This document shows positions 28,150 through 35,280 of a stretch of DNA of 64,000 nt, in pieces. The stretch is from Streptosporangium subroseum. Its GTDB lineage: Bacteria > Actinomycetota > Actinomycetes > Streptosporangiales > Streptosporangiaceae. Where the stretch lies: assembly GCF_900188345.1 (NCBI RefSeq), contig NZ_FZOD01000014.1:124001-188000 (forward strand), in the 5' to 3' direction. A program made the position numbers and the translations under genes. The notes under the pieces are model-generated. The model saw nothing but the letters and a program-made list of their open reading frames with translations. It ran no database searches and was not told where the DNA came from. How positions within the stretch are numbered: position 1 is the first letter of the stretch; every line of letters begins with the position of its first letter.

Positions 28150-28245
28150 GGGACACCATGCCCGGCTCGGCGAGCAGGCCGCGCTGGTGGTAGTGGCGAA
28201 CGGCCCACATCGTCACACCGGCCTGGGCGGGAGAGAGACACCTTA
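28150..28245 (-). pseudogene. MerR-type regulator remnant
   Basis: The minus strand encodes LSPAQAGVTMWAVRHYHQRG followed by LLAEP, which matches the first helix-turn-helix of MerR regulators (ayYhqrGLLpeP). No plausible start precedes it, and the downstream wing and coiled coil are absent; the sequence then runs into the end of jetC. MerR genes commonly accompany aldo/keto reductase genes, so this may be a remnant regulator of the neighbour at 28290. Boundaries are approximate. Confidence 0.5.
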
Positions 28246-28289
28246 TGGTCGAACGCCTGCGCCGGTACGTCATACCGGTAACCGAATTC

Positions 28290-29204
28290 TCAAGCTCGGG
28301 CCTCGCCCCGGTGGAGGTGGTCCAGAACGGCCAGTTCGTCCTCGGAGAGGCGCAGCGCGCCGGCGGCCACGTTCGCGACCAGGTGATCCGGGTTGCCGGT
28401 ACCGGGGATGGCCAGCACATGCGGCCCGCGGTGCAACGTCCACGCCAGCCGTACCTGCACCGCGCTCGCCCCATGCGCCCGCGCGACGGCAAGCACCTCG
28501 TCGCTGGCGGTGCCACCCGCGCCGGCTTCGCGCCCCGTACCGGCGATCGCATAGAACGGCACGAACGCGACACCCTGCTCACCGCAGGCGCGCAGGAACT
28601 CGTCGTACTCGGGCCGCACGCCGATGCCGTACTGGTTCTGCACGCAGACCACCGGTGCGATGGCCTGGGCTTCGGCGAGGTGCTCGGGGGTGACGTTGGA
28701 GATGCCCAGGTGTCGGATGAGCCCGGCTTCGCGGAGCTGGGCCAGCGCGCCGAAACGCTCGGCGATCGAGTCGGTTCCGAGGACGCGCAGGTTCACCACG
28801 TCGAGGTGGTCACGGCCGAGCTGACGCAGGTTCTCCTCGACCTGGCCGCGCAGCTGCTCCGGGGTGGCATGGGGCAGCCACTCGCCCGACGGGCCTCGGC
28901 CCGGCCCGACCTTGGTGGTGATGACGAGATCATCCGGATAGGGGGCCAGTGCTTGGTTGATCAGTTCGTTGGCGGAACGCAGCGGCGAGAAGTAGAACGC
29001 GGCGGTGTCGATGTGGTTCACACCGAGTTCGACCGCGCGGCGCAGCACGCTGATCGCCCGGCCACGGTCGCTCGGAACGGCGTCGGCCCGGAGCGCCGCG
29101 CCGTCCTGCGTCAGGCGCATCGCGCCGAAACCGATCCGGTTGACCTCCAGGTCGTCGAGCTTCCAGGTGCCTGACGCGGCCGCGGTAATCATCTGCAGGG
29201 TCAT
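28290..29204 (-). CDS. Aldo/keto reductase
   Basis: A 304-aa NADPH-dependent oxidoreductase with a TIM-barrel. Catalytic residues: Asp and Tyr in HIDTAAFYFSP, Lys in VITTKVG, and, where the catalytic His usually lies, LDVVNLRV, so that His appears replaced by Asn. The cofactor-binding end is LAIPGTGNPDHLVANV. Start ATG 29204 has GGGGAG nine bases upstream; an ATG at 29240 overlaps the divergent regulator's start. It is divergent from an ArsR-type regulator 35 bp away, which probably controls it. Confidence 0.9.
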   Translation of the reverse strand: MTLQMITAAASGTWKLDDLEVNRIGFGAMRLTQDGAALRADAVPSDRGRAISVLRRAVELGVNHIDTAAFYFSPLRSANELINQALAPYPDDLVITTKVGPGRGPSGEWLPHATPEQLRGQVEENLRQLGRDHLDVVNLRVLGTDSIAERFGALAQLREAGLIRHLGISNVTPEHLAEAQAIAPVVCVQNQYGIGVRPEYDEFLRACGEQGVAFVPFYAIAGTGREAGAGGTASDEVLAVARAHGASAVQVRLAWTLHRGPHVLAIPGTGNPDHLVANVAAGALRLSEDELAVLDHLHRGEARA

Positions 29205-29239
29205 GGTCGAATGATCTCCCCGATATAGGATGGTCGCCA

Positions 29240-30259
29240 TTGATTAAGGTATATCTGAATCCTTGGAGTGGTCCTCTGGAGGAGCTGGCGTTTTCCGCGA
29301 GCGATCTGGCGCAGACGCGGTTCGCCGTCTCGCCGATGTGGGAGGTCGGGACCAGCTTCCGGCTGCTGAGCTCCGTCTCCGCGCATCCCGTGCACCGGCC
29401 CTGGCTCGAGCAGGTACGGCCACGGGTGGCGGCCGCCGGCCTTGACCGGGGCTGGCTCGCCGAGCTGATCCCGCCCTCGGGTTACGTTCCCGACTTCCTC
29501 AACCCGGCGCCCGCCGGGCCGGCCCCCACACTGGCGGAGGAGCTGGCCGGGATCCTGGCGGCTCCCGTCGCCCGGGTATGCCAGGACCTTGATCGCCTGG
29601 GACGCGAGCAGGGGCGTCGCGGCCTCCGGCTGCGGACCCTGTACGCCGAGCCGCAGGCCCGCCTGGTCCGGGTCTCGGAAGAGATCGAGACCTACTGGGA
29701 GCTGGCGCTCGCCCCCTACTGGGCGCGGATCCGGGCGGTGCTCGACGCCGACGTCTTCTACCGGGCCCGGCAGGTCGCCGAGCATGGCGCGGGCCATCTC
29801 TTCAACGATCTGCACCCCTCGGTGAGCTGGGACGACAACGCGCTACGGCTGGCCCGCCGGCAACGACCCCTGTCCCGGAAGACGGCGGGCGCGGGGCTGT
29901 TGCTGATTCCCTCGGCTTTCACCGGACCGGGCCCGCTCACCCGGGTGACGCCGCCGGAGCCGCCGCAACTGGCCTACCCGGCGCGCGGCGTCGGCTCCCT
30001 GTGGGAACCCCGGCCCATCACCAGGACCGGCGCCATCGCCGCCGTGCTCGGCCGCTCGCGGACCCTGCTGCTGACCGAACTGGAGACCCCTGCCTCCACC
30101 ACCGAACTGGCCCGCCGTACGGGGCTCTCCCCGGCCGGGGCGTCCCAGCACCTCACCGCGCTGCGCGACGCGGGCCTGGTCAGCGCCCACCGAGCCGGTC
30201 GCTCGGTGCTCTACGCCCGCACCTCCGTCGCCGAATCCATCCTCGCCGCCCGCCCATAG
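29240..30259 (+). CDS. ArsR-family regulator with DUF5937-like N-terminal domain
   Basis: A 339-aa regulator. An N-terminal alpha-helical ligand-like domain (about residues 1-240, DUF5937 type) is followed by a C-terminal winged helix: LLTELETPASTTELARRTGLSPAGASQHL, LRDAGLVSAHRAGRSVLYARTSV. Start is TTG 29240, nine bases after AGGA. It is divergent from the aldo/keto reductase with almost no spacer, so its operator must overlap both start regions. Confidence 0.88.
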   Translation: MIKVYLNPWSGPLEELAFSASDLAQTRFAVSPMWEVGTSFRLLSSVSAHPVHRPWLEQVRPRVAAAGLDRGWLAELIPPSGYVPDFLNPAPAGPAPTLAEELAGILAAPVARVCQDLDRLGREQGRRGLRLRTLYAEPQARLVRVSEEIETYWELALAPYWARIRAVLDADVFYRARQVAEHGAGHLFNDLHPSVSWDDNALRLARRQRPLSRKTAGAGLLLIPSAFTGPGPLTRVTPPEPPQLAYPARGVGSLWEPRPITRTGAIAAVLGRSRTLLLTELETPASTTELARRTGLSPAGASQHLTALRDAGLVSAHRAGRSVLYARTSVAESILAARP

Positions 30260-30423
30260 GATTCCGCCGGTCTGCGCGTGCCCCGAACACGAGCGGAGAC
30301 CCGCCACCGGTGCTCTGCCTGATCGGGCAGCTGCTTACCTCGGGGTCTCGATCAAGGCCCGGCACACCGCCGCCTGCCTCCCCGGCCGTCAGCACATCAT
30401 GCCGTCGCACCCGGGCACCGGGT

Positions 30424-31377
30424 CTAGAGGGCCGCGTTTGTGTAGCGGTCGGCGAGGGTGCGCAGGAGAGCTCGTAGTTCAGGGGGGTCGATGACGGTGA
30501 AGGCGACATCGAGGCTGCCGAGGAAGGCGGCCAGGTTGTGGAGCGAGTCGGCCCCGGTCTCCAGGATGCTGTTCTGATCGTCCACGCCCCGCAACAGGCC
30601 CGCCAGCGGGGTCAGCCGTTCGGCCATCGTCTCGACGGGGGCGTGCAGCCGTATGAGGGCCTGGTGTTTCCAGACCGTCGAGCTCGACCCGCGCACGACG
30701 TGCGCGGCGGCGTCGCCGCCCGGGGGCTCGCGAGGAGTGAAGCGGGGGCCGTTCGGGGTGCGGGGGCGGATGCGGTCGGCGCGGAAGGTCCGCCAGTCGC
30801 GGCGGTCGTTGTCCCAGGCCAGCAGATACCAGCGTTGCCCGGTGTAGACCAGGCGGTGTGGTTCGGCGGTGCGGGCGCTCGCGGTCCCGTCGTGGCCGCG
30901 GTAGTCGAAACGCAGCTGCTCGTGGTCACGTATCGTGGCGGCGATCACCGTCAGGGTTTGTGCGTCCACGGTGGGACCGCGTCCGGCCACCGAGATCGTG
31001 GCCGCGCGTACCGCGTCGATCCGGTGGCGCAGCCGTGACGGCAGCATCTGCTGCAGCTTGGTGAGCGCGCGCAGCGAGGTCTCCTCGATGCCGGTCACGG
31101 TGCCGCCGGCGGCGGCGTGCAGGCTGACGGCGACCGCGATCACCTCCTCGTCGTCGAGGAGCAGCGGCGGCAGGGCCGCTCCGGCGCCGAGCCGGTAGCC
31201 GCCGGCCGTCCCGGTGGTCGAGTGGACCTGGTAGCCGAGGATGCGCAGCCGTTCGATGTCGTTGCGGACGGTCCTGGTGGTCACGGCAAGCCGGTCGGCC
31301 AGTTCGGCGCCGGACCAGTCGGGTCGCGCCTGCAGCAATGACAGCAGCCGCAGCAGCCGCGTCGAGGTTTCCAACAT
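30424..31377 (-). CDS. YafY-type HTH-WYL regulator
   Basis: A 317-aa regulator: N-terminal HTH_11 (TSTRLLRLLSLLQARPDWSG, VTTRTVRNDIERLRILGY) followed by a WYL domain (LRFDYRGHDG, HRLVYTGQRWYLLAWDNDRRDWRTFRADRI) and a C-terminal WCX-like extension. WYL regulators respond to small ligands or nucleic acids. It is divergent from the VOC protein gene 120 bp away, its likely target. Confidence 0.92.
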   Translation of the reverse strand: MLETSTRLLRLLSLLQARPDWSGAELADRLAVTTRTVRNDIERLRILGYQVHSTTGTAGGYRLGAGAALPPLLLDDEEVIAVAVSLHAAAGGTVTGIEETSLRALTKLQQMLPSRLRHRIDAVRAATISVAGRGPTVDAQTLTVIAATIRDHEQLRFDYRGHDGTASARTAEPHRLVYTGQRWYLLAWDNDRRDWRTFRADRIRPRTPNGPRFTPREPPGGDAAAHVVRGSSSTVWKHQALIRLHAPVETMAERLTPLAGLLRGVDDQNSILETGADSLHNLAAFLGSLDVAFTVIDPPELRALLRTLADRYTNAAL

Positions 31378-31496
31378 CGCTCAAGTCTGCCAGGCATTGA
31401 GGAACCGGAGGTTCCACAAGGGTCCGTAGTGTACTCACCATGACGCACCACACCGGCGACAGCCGGCAGGTGTCCGCGGCAGCGAAGGGAACACAG

Positions 31497-31916
31497 ATGT
31501 TGCGAGGATTCGCCACCGTCAGTTTCTGGGCGGACGACCTGGAGGCGGCGAAGAAGTGGTACACCGAGTTGCTGGGTATCGATCCCTACTTCCAGCGCCC
31601 GGTGGAGGGCCCGCCGGCGTACGTGGAGTTTCGCCTCGGCGACTACCAGCACGAGCTGGGCCTGATCGACAGGCGCTACGCCCCGGACGGTGCGGTGCCC
31701 GGTACGGGTGGTGCCGTCATGTTCTGGCACGTCGACGATGTGCCCGCGGCTCTTGAGAGGCTGCTGTCCATGGGGGCGAAGGAGTACGAGGCGCTCACAG
31801 TTCGCGGAGAGAGCGGATTTGTCACCGCCTCCGTGGTCGACCCGTTCGGGAACATCCTGGGCATCATGTACAACCCTCACTACCTGGAGGTCCTGGGCGC
31901 GAGCGGACCGGCGTGA
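31497..31916 (+). CDS. VOC-family (glyoxalase-like) protein
   Basis: A 139-aa VOC-superfamily protein: FATVSFWADDLEAAKKWYTELLGI, the central VMFWHVDDVPAALERLLSMGA and the terminal DPFGNILGIMYNPHY. ATG 31497 is preferred because GAAGGGA ends six bases upstream; the earlier in-frame ATG 31440 has no ribosome site. Likely a metal-dependent lyase, dioxygenase or resistance protein. Probably regulated by the divergent WYL protein. Confidence 0.88.
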   Translation: MLRGFATVSFWADDLEAAKKWYTELLGIDPYFQRPVEGPPAYVEFRLGDYQHELGLIDRRYAPDGAVPGTGGAVMFWHVDDVPAALERLLSMGAKEYEALTVRGESGFVTASVVDPFGNILGIMYNPHYLEVLGASGPA

Positions 31917-32024
31917 CCCGTGCCGGGGGCGTGCCGCCGGTGACGAGGTGACGAGTGGCCGCCGGTGAGAGCCGGCTGAAGGCGACGAGAACCGGCGGGA
32001 AGCGACCGGTCGCGGTGGGCTCCC

Positions 32025-32058
32025 GGGGCTCGGGAAGCCACACGGTTCCCTGAGCCCC
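32025..32058 (+). terminator. Hairpin after the VOC gene
   Basis: GGGGCTCGGGAA (32025-32036) pairs with TTCCCTGAGCCCC (32046-32058), with one bulge. It is the only structure seen in the 298-bp gap before the YdeI gene. Confidence 0.65.
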
Positions 32059-32214
32059 TCCTCGGGGTCGCCGCCGGATCATCGGGGCCGGACAAGCTGA
32101 TCTTCGGGAGCCCGGCAAGGACTCGACCTCCCCGATCGGTCAGGGGAAAAGCGCGGGAAGACCTGCGACGTAAGCGATTGAAAGGAGGAGGGGAGCCCGG
32201 GCCTTCACGGCGCC

Positions 32215-32844
32215 GTGCCCCTGACTGCCATGGCAGAACTCAACGGCGCGGAAATCATCGTCTTCGAGGACGCCTCCCGGTGGGAGGCCTGGTTGGCCGA
32301 CCATTACGAACTGCCGACCGGTGTGTGGCTGAAGATCGCGAAGAAGGGCTCGGGAATTGCCTCGGTGGCGCTTACGGAAGCGCTCGATGTCGCCCTGTGT
32401 TACGGCTGGATCGACAGCCACAGAAAGTCCTACGACGAGGCGTATTTTCTGCAGAAGTATTCGCGCCGCCGATCGAAGAGCCGGTGGTCGAGGGTGAACG
32501 TCGACAGAACCGAGGTGCTTGTCGCCGCTGGGCACATGAGAGAACCCGGTCTCGCGGAAATCCTGGCCGCCCAGGCGGACGGAAGATGGGAAGCGGCATA
32601 CGAATCGCAGAAGAACGCCACGGTCCCGCCCGACCTCGCGGCCGCATTGGAGCGGAACGAGCAGGCGAGGGCCTTCTTCGAAACGCTCGACAGGACAAAT
32701 CAATATGCCGTGTTCTTCCGCCTCATGACGGCGAGGACACCCGATAATCGAGCAGTCCGCCTCCAGGAGATGATCGCCCAGCTGGAAGCGGGAAAGAAGT
32801 TCAGCTCGCGGGCTCCGGCGAGAAGCGGTCGCGCAGCAGGATGA
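32215..32844 (+). CDS. YdeI/OmpD-associated family protein
   Basis: A 209-aa protein of the YdeI/OmpD-associated family: WEAWLADHYELPTGVWLKIAKKGSG, LTEALDVALCYGWIDSHRKSYDE, YFLQKYSRRRSKSRWSRVNV, and a C-terminal segment RLMTARTPDNRAVRLQEMIAQL. Family members are linked to peptide or stress resistance, with no firm biochemistry. Codons are less GC-biased than in neighbours (many GAA, AAT, TAT), suggesting recent arrival. Start is GTG 32215; the alternative ATG 32230 gives MAELNG. A strong purine run (AAGGAGGAGGGG at 32180-32191) lies too far upstream for either start. Confidence 0.85.
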   Translation: MPLTAMAELNGAEIIVFEDASRWEAWLADHYELPTGVWLKIAKKGSGIASVALTEALDVALCYGWIDSHRKSYDEAYFLQKYSRRRSKSRWSRVNVDRTEVLVAAGHMREPGLAEILAAQADGRWEAAYESQKNATVPPDLAAALERNEQARAFFETLDRTNQYAVFFRLMTARTPDNRAVRLQEMIAQLEAGKKFSSRAPARSGRAAG

Positions 32845-32884
32845 TCTTCCCGTCGCGGACGCGGTGGATCTGGGCGAACGGCAT
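32801..32884 (-). pseudogene. SnoaL-like protein remnant
   Basis: On the minus strand the frame ending at 32801 reads MPFAQIHRVRDGKIILLRD and then RFSPEPAS-stop. This is the characteristic last strand pair of SnoaL-like/ketosteroid-isomerase-fold proteins. Only about 27 codons remain, with no upstream part of the fold. It overlaps the end of the YdeI gene on the opposite strand by 44 bp, so the YdeI C-terminus may derive partly from it. Confidence 0.55.
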
Positions 32885-32953
32885 GGTCGAAGGCGGTGTC
32901 GGGCTCGGCTGAACGCGTCGGGGCCGGAGACGGTGTGCGGCACGCACAGGGGT

Positions 32954-33766
32954 TCAGGGAAGGGCGGAGACGGCAGGCGCGGAACGCGGGACGGTGGCTC
33001 GCGCGGGACGCCAGGCGCTCACCAGAGCCAGGGCCAGCAGCAGCTCGGCGATGTCGCCGCCGTAGTACATGATCTCCGCGGCCCCGCGCAGCTGCTCCGG
33101 GGGCACCGGCACGTCAACGAACAGCCCGGCGTACATCAGCTGCGACAACGTGGCGTGTACGGCGACCGCCACCCCCAGCACGACCAGCCGGACCGGCACC
33201 GACGGGCGCCGCGGCGCCGGATCCGGACCGGCGATCACCCAGGCGAACAGGCAACCGGCGAGCAGGAAGTGCACGTGCACCAGGTGGTGCAGCGGCGCGT
33301 TGGCGGAGGCGATTCGATACAGCGGGGTGCAGTACAGCGCGGCCATGCCACCCACGCTGAGCACGAGCGCGATCCACGGATTGGCCGGCAGGTGCATCAC
33401 CCGGCTGCGGAGCAGAGCGCCGACGCGCCGCCCCTTCGCGGGCGGCAGCGAGCGCAGCAGTAACGTCATCGGGGCGCTCAGCACCAGGCCCAGCGGCGCC
33501 AGCATCCCGATCAGCAGATGCTGCAGCATGTGCCCGCGAAAGTCCGTCTCGGCGAAGGCGGCGACCGGCCCGGTCACGCCCCCGGCGACCAGGGCGACGC
33601 CGGCGGCGAAACTCGCCGTCCGCCACCGGCTCCAGCCCTTCGCCTCCCTGCTCCGGAGCGCGGCCGGCAGCCCGTACGCGCCCAGCACCACGGCCAGGAC
33701 GACGAGCGGCAGCAGCGCCTGCATGCCGCCGCCGTGATGATGCGCCTCGTGCGCCAGGGCGGTCAT
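32954..33766 (-). CDS. caa3-type CtaG-like membrane protein
   Basis: A 270-aa polytopic membrane protein of the caa3_CtaG family. His-rich opening (MTALAHEAHHHGGG), then about seven membrane helices with conserved GHMLQHLLIGMLAPLGLVLSAP and HHLVHVHFLLAGCLFAW. CtaG-like proteins assist copper insertion into heme-copper oxidase. Its ATG overlaps the stop of the DUF2243 gene (ATGA), so the pair is co-translated. The copper operon starts about 4.4 kb away. Confidence 0.88.
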   Translation of the reverse strand: MTALAHEAHHHGGGMQALLPLVVLAVVLGAYGLPAALRSREAKGWSRWRTASFAAGVALVAGGVTGPVAAFAETDFRGHMLQHLLIGMLAPLGLVLSAPMTLLLRSLPPAKGRRVGALLRSRVMHLPANPWIALVLSVGGMAALYCTPLYRIASANAPLHHLVHVHFLLAGCLFAWVIAGPDPAPRRPSVPVRLVVLGVAVAVHATLSQLMYAGLFVDVPVPPEQLRGAAEIMYYGGDIAELLLALALVSAWRPARATVPRSAPAVSALP

Positions 33767-34320
33767 GGCGCCGGCGCTCCGGAGACGCGCCCGTCCGCGC
33801 GGCACAGGTCGATCGGGGCGCCGCCGCGCTGCAGCAGCCACCCCCCGGCCGCCAGCACGGCGCCCAGGAGCAGGAATCCCAGGTCCCACCAGATCTGGTA
33901 CGGGCCGGTGCGCACGTGGTGGATGCCCAGGAGGTGATGGTCGATGACGCCCTCCACCAGGTTGAACACCCCCCACCCGACCAGGATCCAGCCCCACAGC
34001 ATCCGTGACCTCCACACCCGGCCGCGAGAGTGGACGACGCGCGAGTAGAGCAGGCCAAGGCCGATCAACACCGCCAGCCAGGTGAACGCGTGGAAGAACC
34101 CGTCCCACAGCGTGTTCATCCGCAGCCCCGGAACGGTGTCCACCGGGTAGTACTTCACGCCGATGTTGTCGGTGTCGGTGCTGGACAGCATGTGATGCCA
34201 CTGCAGGATCTGATGGAGCAGGATGCCGTCGACGAACCCACCCAGCCCGATGCCCAGAACCGTGCCGGGCACGGCGATCCGCCGCCTGACCCTGTCCGTC
34301 TCGGCCGATCCGGTCGCCAT
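33763..34320 (-). CDS. DUF2243 membrane protein
   Basis: A 185-aa membrane protein of the DUF2243 family: GIGLGGFVDGILLHQILQWHHMLS, then GFFHAFTWLAVLIGLGLLY, GWGVFNLVEGVIDHHLLGIHHVR. The many conserved His residues in membrane helices suggest a metal or heme site. DUF2243 genes commonly sit beside ctaG-like genes, as here. ATG 34320 follows GGAAGGGGG. Function unknown, likely tied to oxidase copper handling. Confidence 0.87.
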   Translation of the reverse strand: MATGSAETDRVRRRIAVPGTVLGIGLGGFVDGILLHQILQWHHMLSSTDTDNIGVKYYPVDTVPGLRMNTLWDGFFHAFTWLAVLIGLGLLYSRVVHSRGRVWRSRMLWGWILVGWGVFNLVEGVIDHHLLGIHHVRTGPYQIWWDLGFLLLGAVLAAGGWLLQRGGAPIDLCRADGRVSGAPAP

Positions 34321-34621
34321 CACGCCCCCTTCCTCTCCAGCTCGGGTCCGGCGTGACGACACCGGGCGTCTCATGAGCACTCAAGACGGGCGTTGTACGG
34401 CCCGGCCGTGCCCTTGGGGGCGGCAGGAGGCGCCCCTGACGGGCCCATCGGTCGCTCGCCACGGCCGCGGAACCTCCGTCCCCGTCAACCGAGATCAACT
34501 ATCTGCGGTGATCCCGCGGTCCGGTGCGGGGAAACGCCGCAGTGCTCGGCTCTTGGCCCGGTGGTTACCCAACGCCTACCAGCGCTCCATGACGTTGGCA
34601 CGTGATCGACGTCACAAAAAC

Positions 34622-34654
34622 TGACCGATCGGTCAAATGCTGTCCGATCGGTCA
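34622..34654. promoter_or_regulatory. Twin TetR-type operators
   Basis: TGACCGATCGGTCA (34622-34635), a perfect 14-bp palindrome, and TGTCCGATCGGTCA (34641-34654), the same with one mismatch, lie 19 bp apart just upstream of the TetR start at 34682. Probable autoregulatory operators that also control the MMPL exporter. Confidence 0.75.
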
Positions 34655-34681
34655 GCTAGGCTGGGTGAGGGGGTGGGTGAC

Positions 34682-35233
34682 TTGTCGAGAAACGTCCGTT
34701 CGCGCACGCGTCGAGAGATTCTCGACGCCGCATCCGGGCTTTTTGCCGTCGCGGGTTTCAAAGGCACCTCCCTGCAGGACATCGCCGCCGAGGTGGGCTG
34801 CTCCAAGGCGACGCTGCTCTACCACTTCGACGGCAAGGACGCGATCCTCGTCGAGATGCTCGCCCCCGCGGTCGGGGCGTTCGGCGTGCTCGACAGGCAG
34901 CTGGCCGGGCTCGCCGACGACACCGTCCAGCTCGCGGCCGTGAAGGGCTACGTCGACCTCGTGCTGTCCTTCCGGCGAGAGGTCACCGTTCTCCACGGCG
35001 ACATCCCGGGCCTGCTCAGGCATCCCGCCCTGGCCGACGTGCAGGGCATGGTGGACCGCCTGCTCGACGCGCTGGCCTCCCGCTCGCCCGATCCTTCGGC
35101 GCAGGTCACGGCGCTGATGGTCCTGGGCGCCATCCCCATCGTCTGCATGAAGCCCGTCGCCATGAACGACGACGAGTTACGCGACGTCCTGGTCCGCAGC
35201 GCGGCCGGGGCCCTCAATGCGCGCGGCGCCTGA
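34682..35233 (+). CDS. TetR-family repressor
   Basis: A 183-aa TetR regulator with helix-turn-helix TRREILDAASGLFAVAGFKG, TSLQDIAAEVGCSKATLLYHF. TTG 34682 is chosen because GAGGGGG lies about nine bases upstream; an in-frame ATG at 34637 would place the start between two operator palindromes. The MMPL exporter follows 47 bp later in the same direction, so the gene probably represses itself and the exporter. Confidence 0.88.
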   Translation: MSRNVRSRTRREILDAASGLFAVAGFKGTSLQDIAAEVGCSKATLLYHFDGKDAILVEMLAPAVGAFGVLDRQLAGLADDTVQLAAVKGYVDLVLSFRREVTVLHGDIPGLLRHPALADVQGMVDRLLDALASRSPDPSAQVTALMVLGAIPIVCMKPVAMNDDELRDVLVRSAAGALNARGA

Positions 35234-35280
35234 TATCGGGCGACCGTTCTACTCCCCTCGACCCTGACAGGGACACTCCA

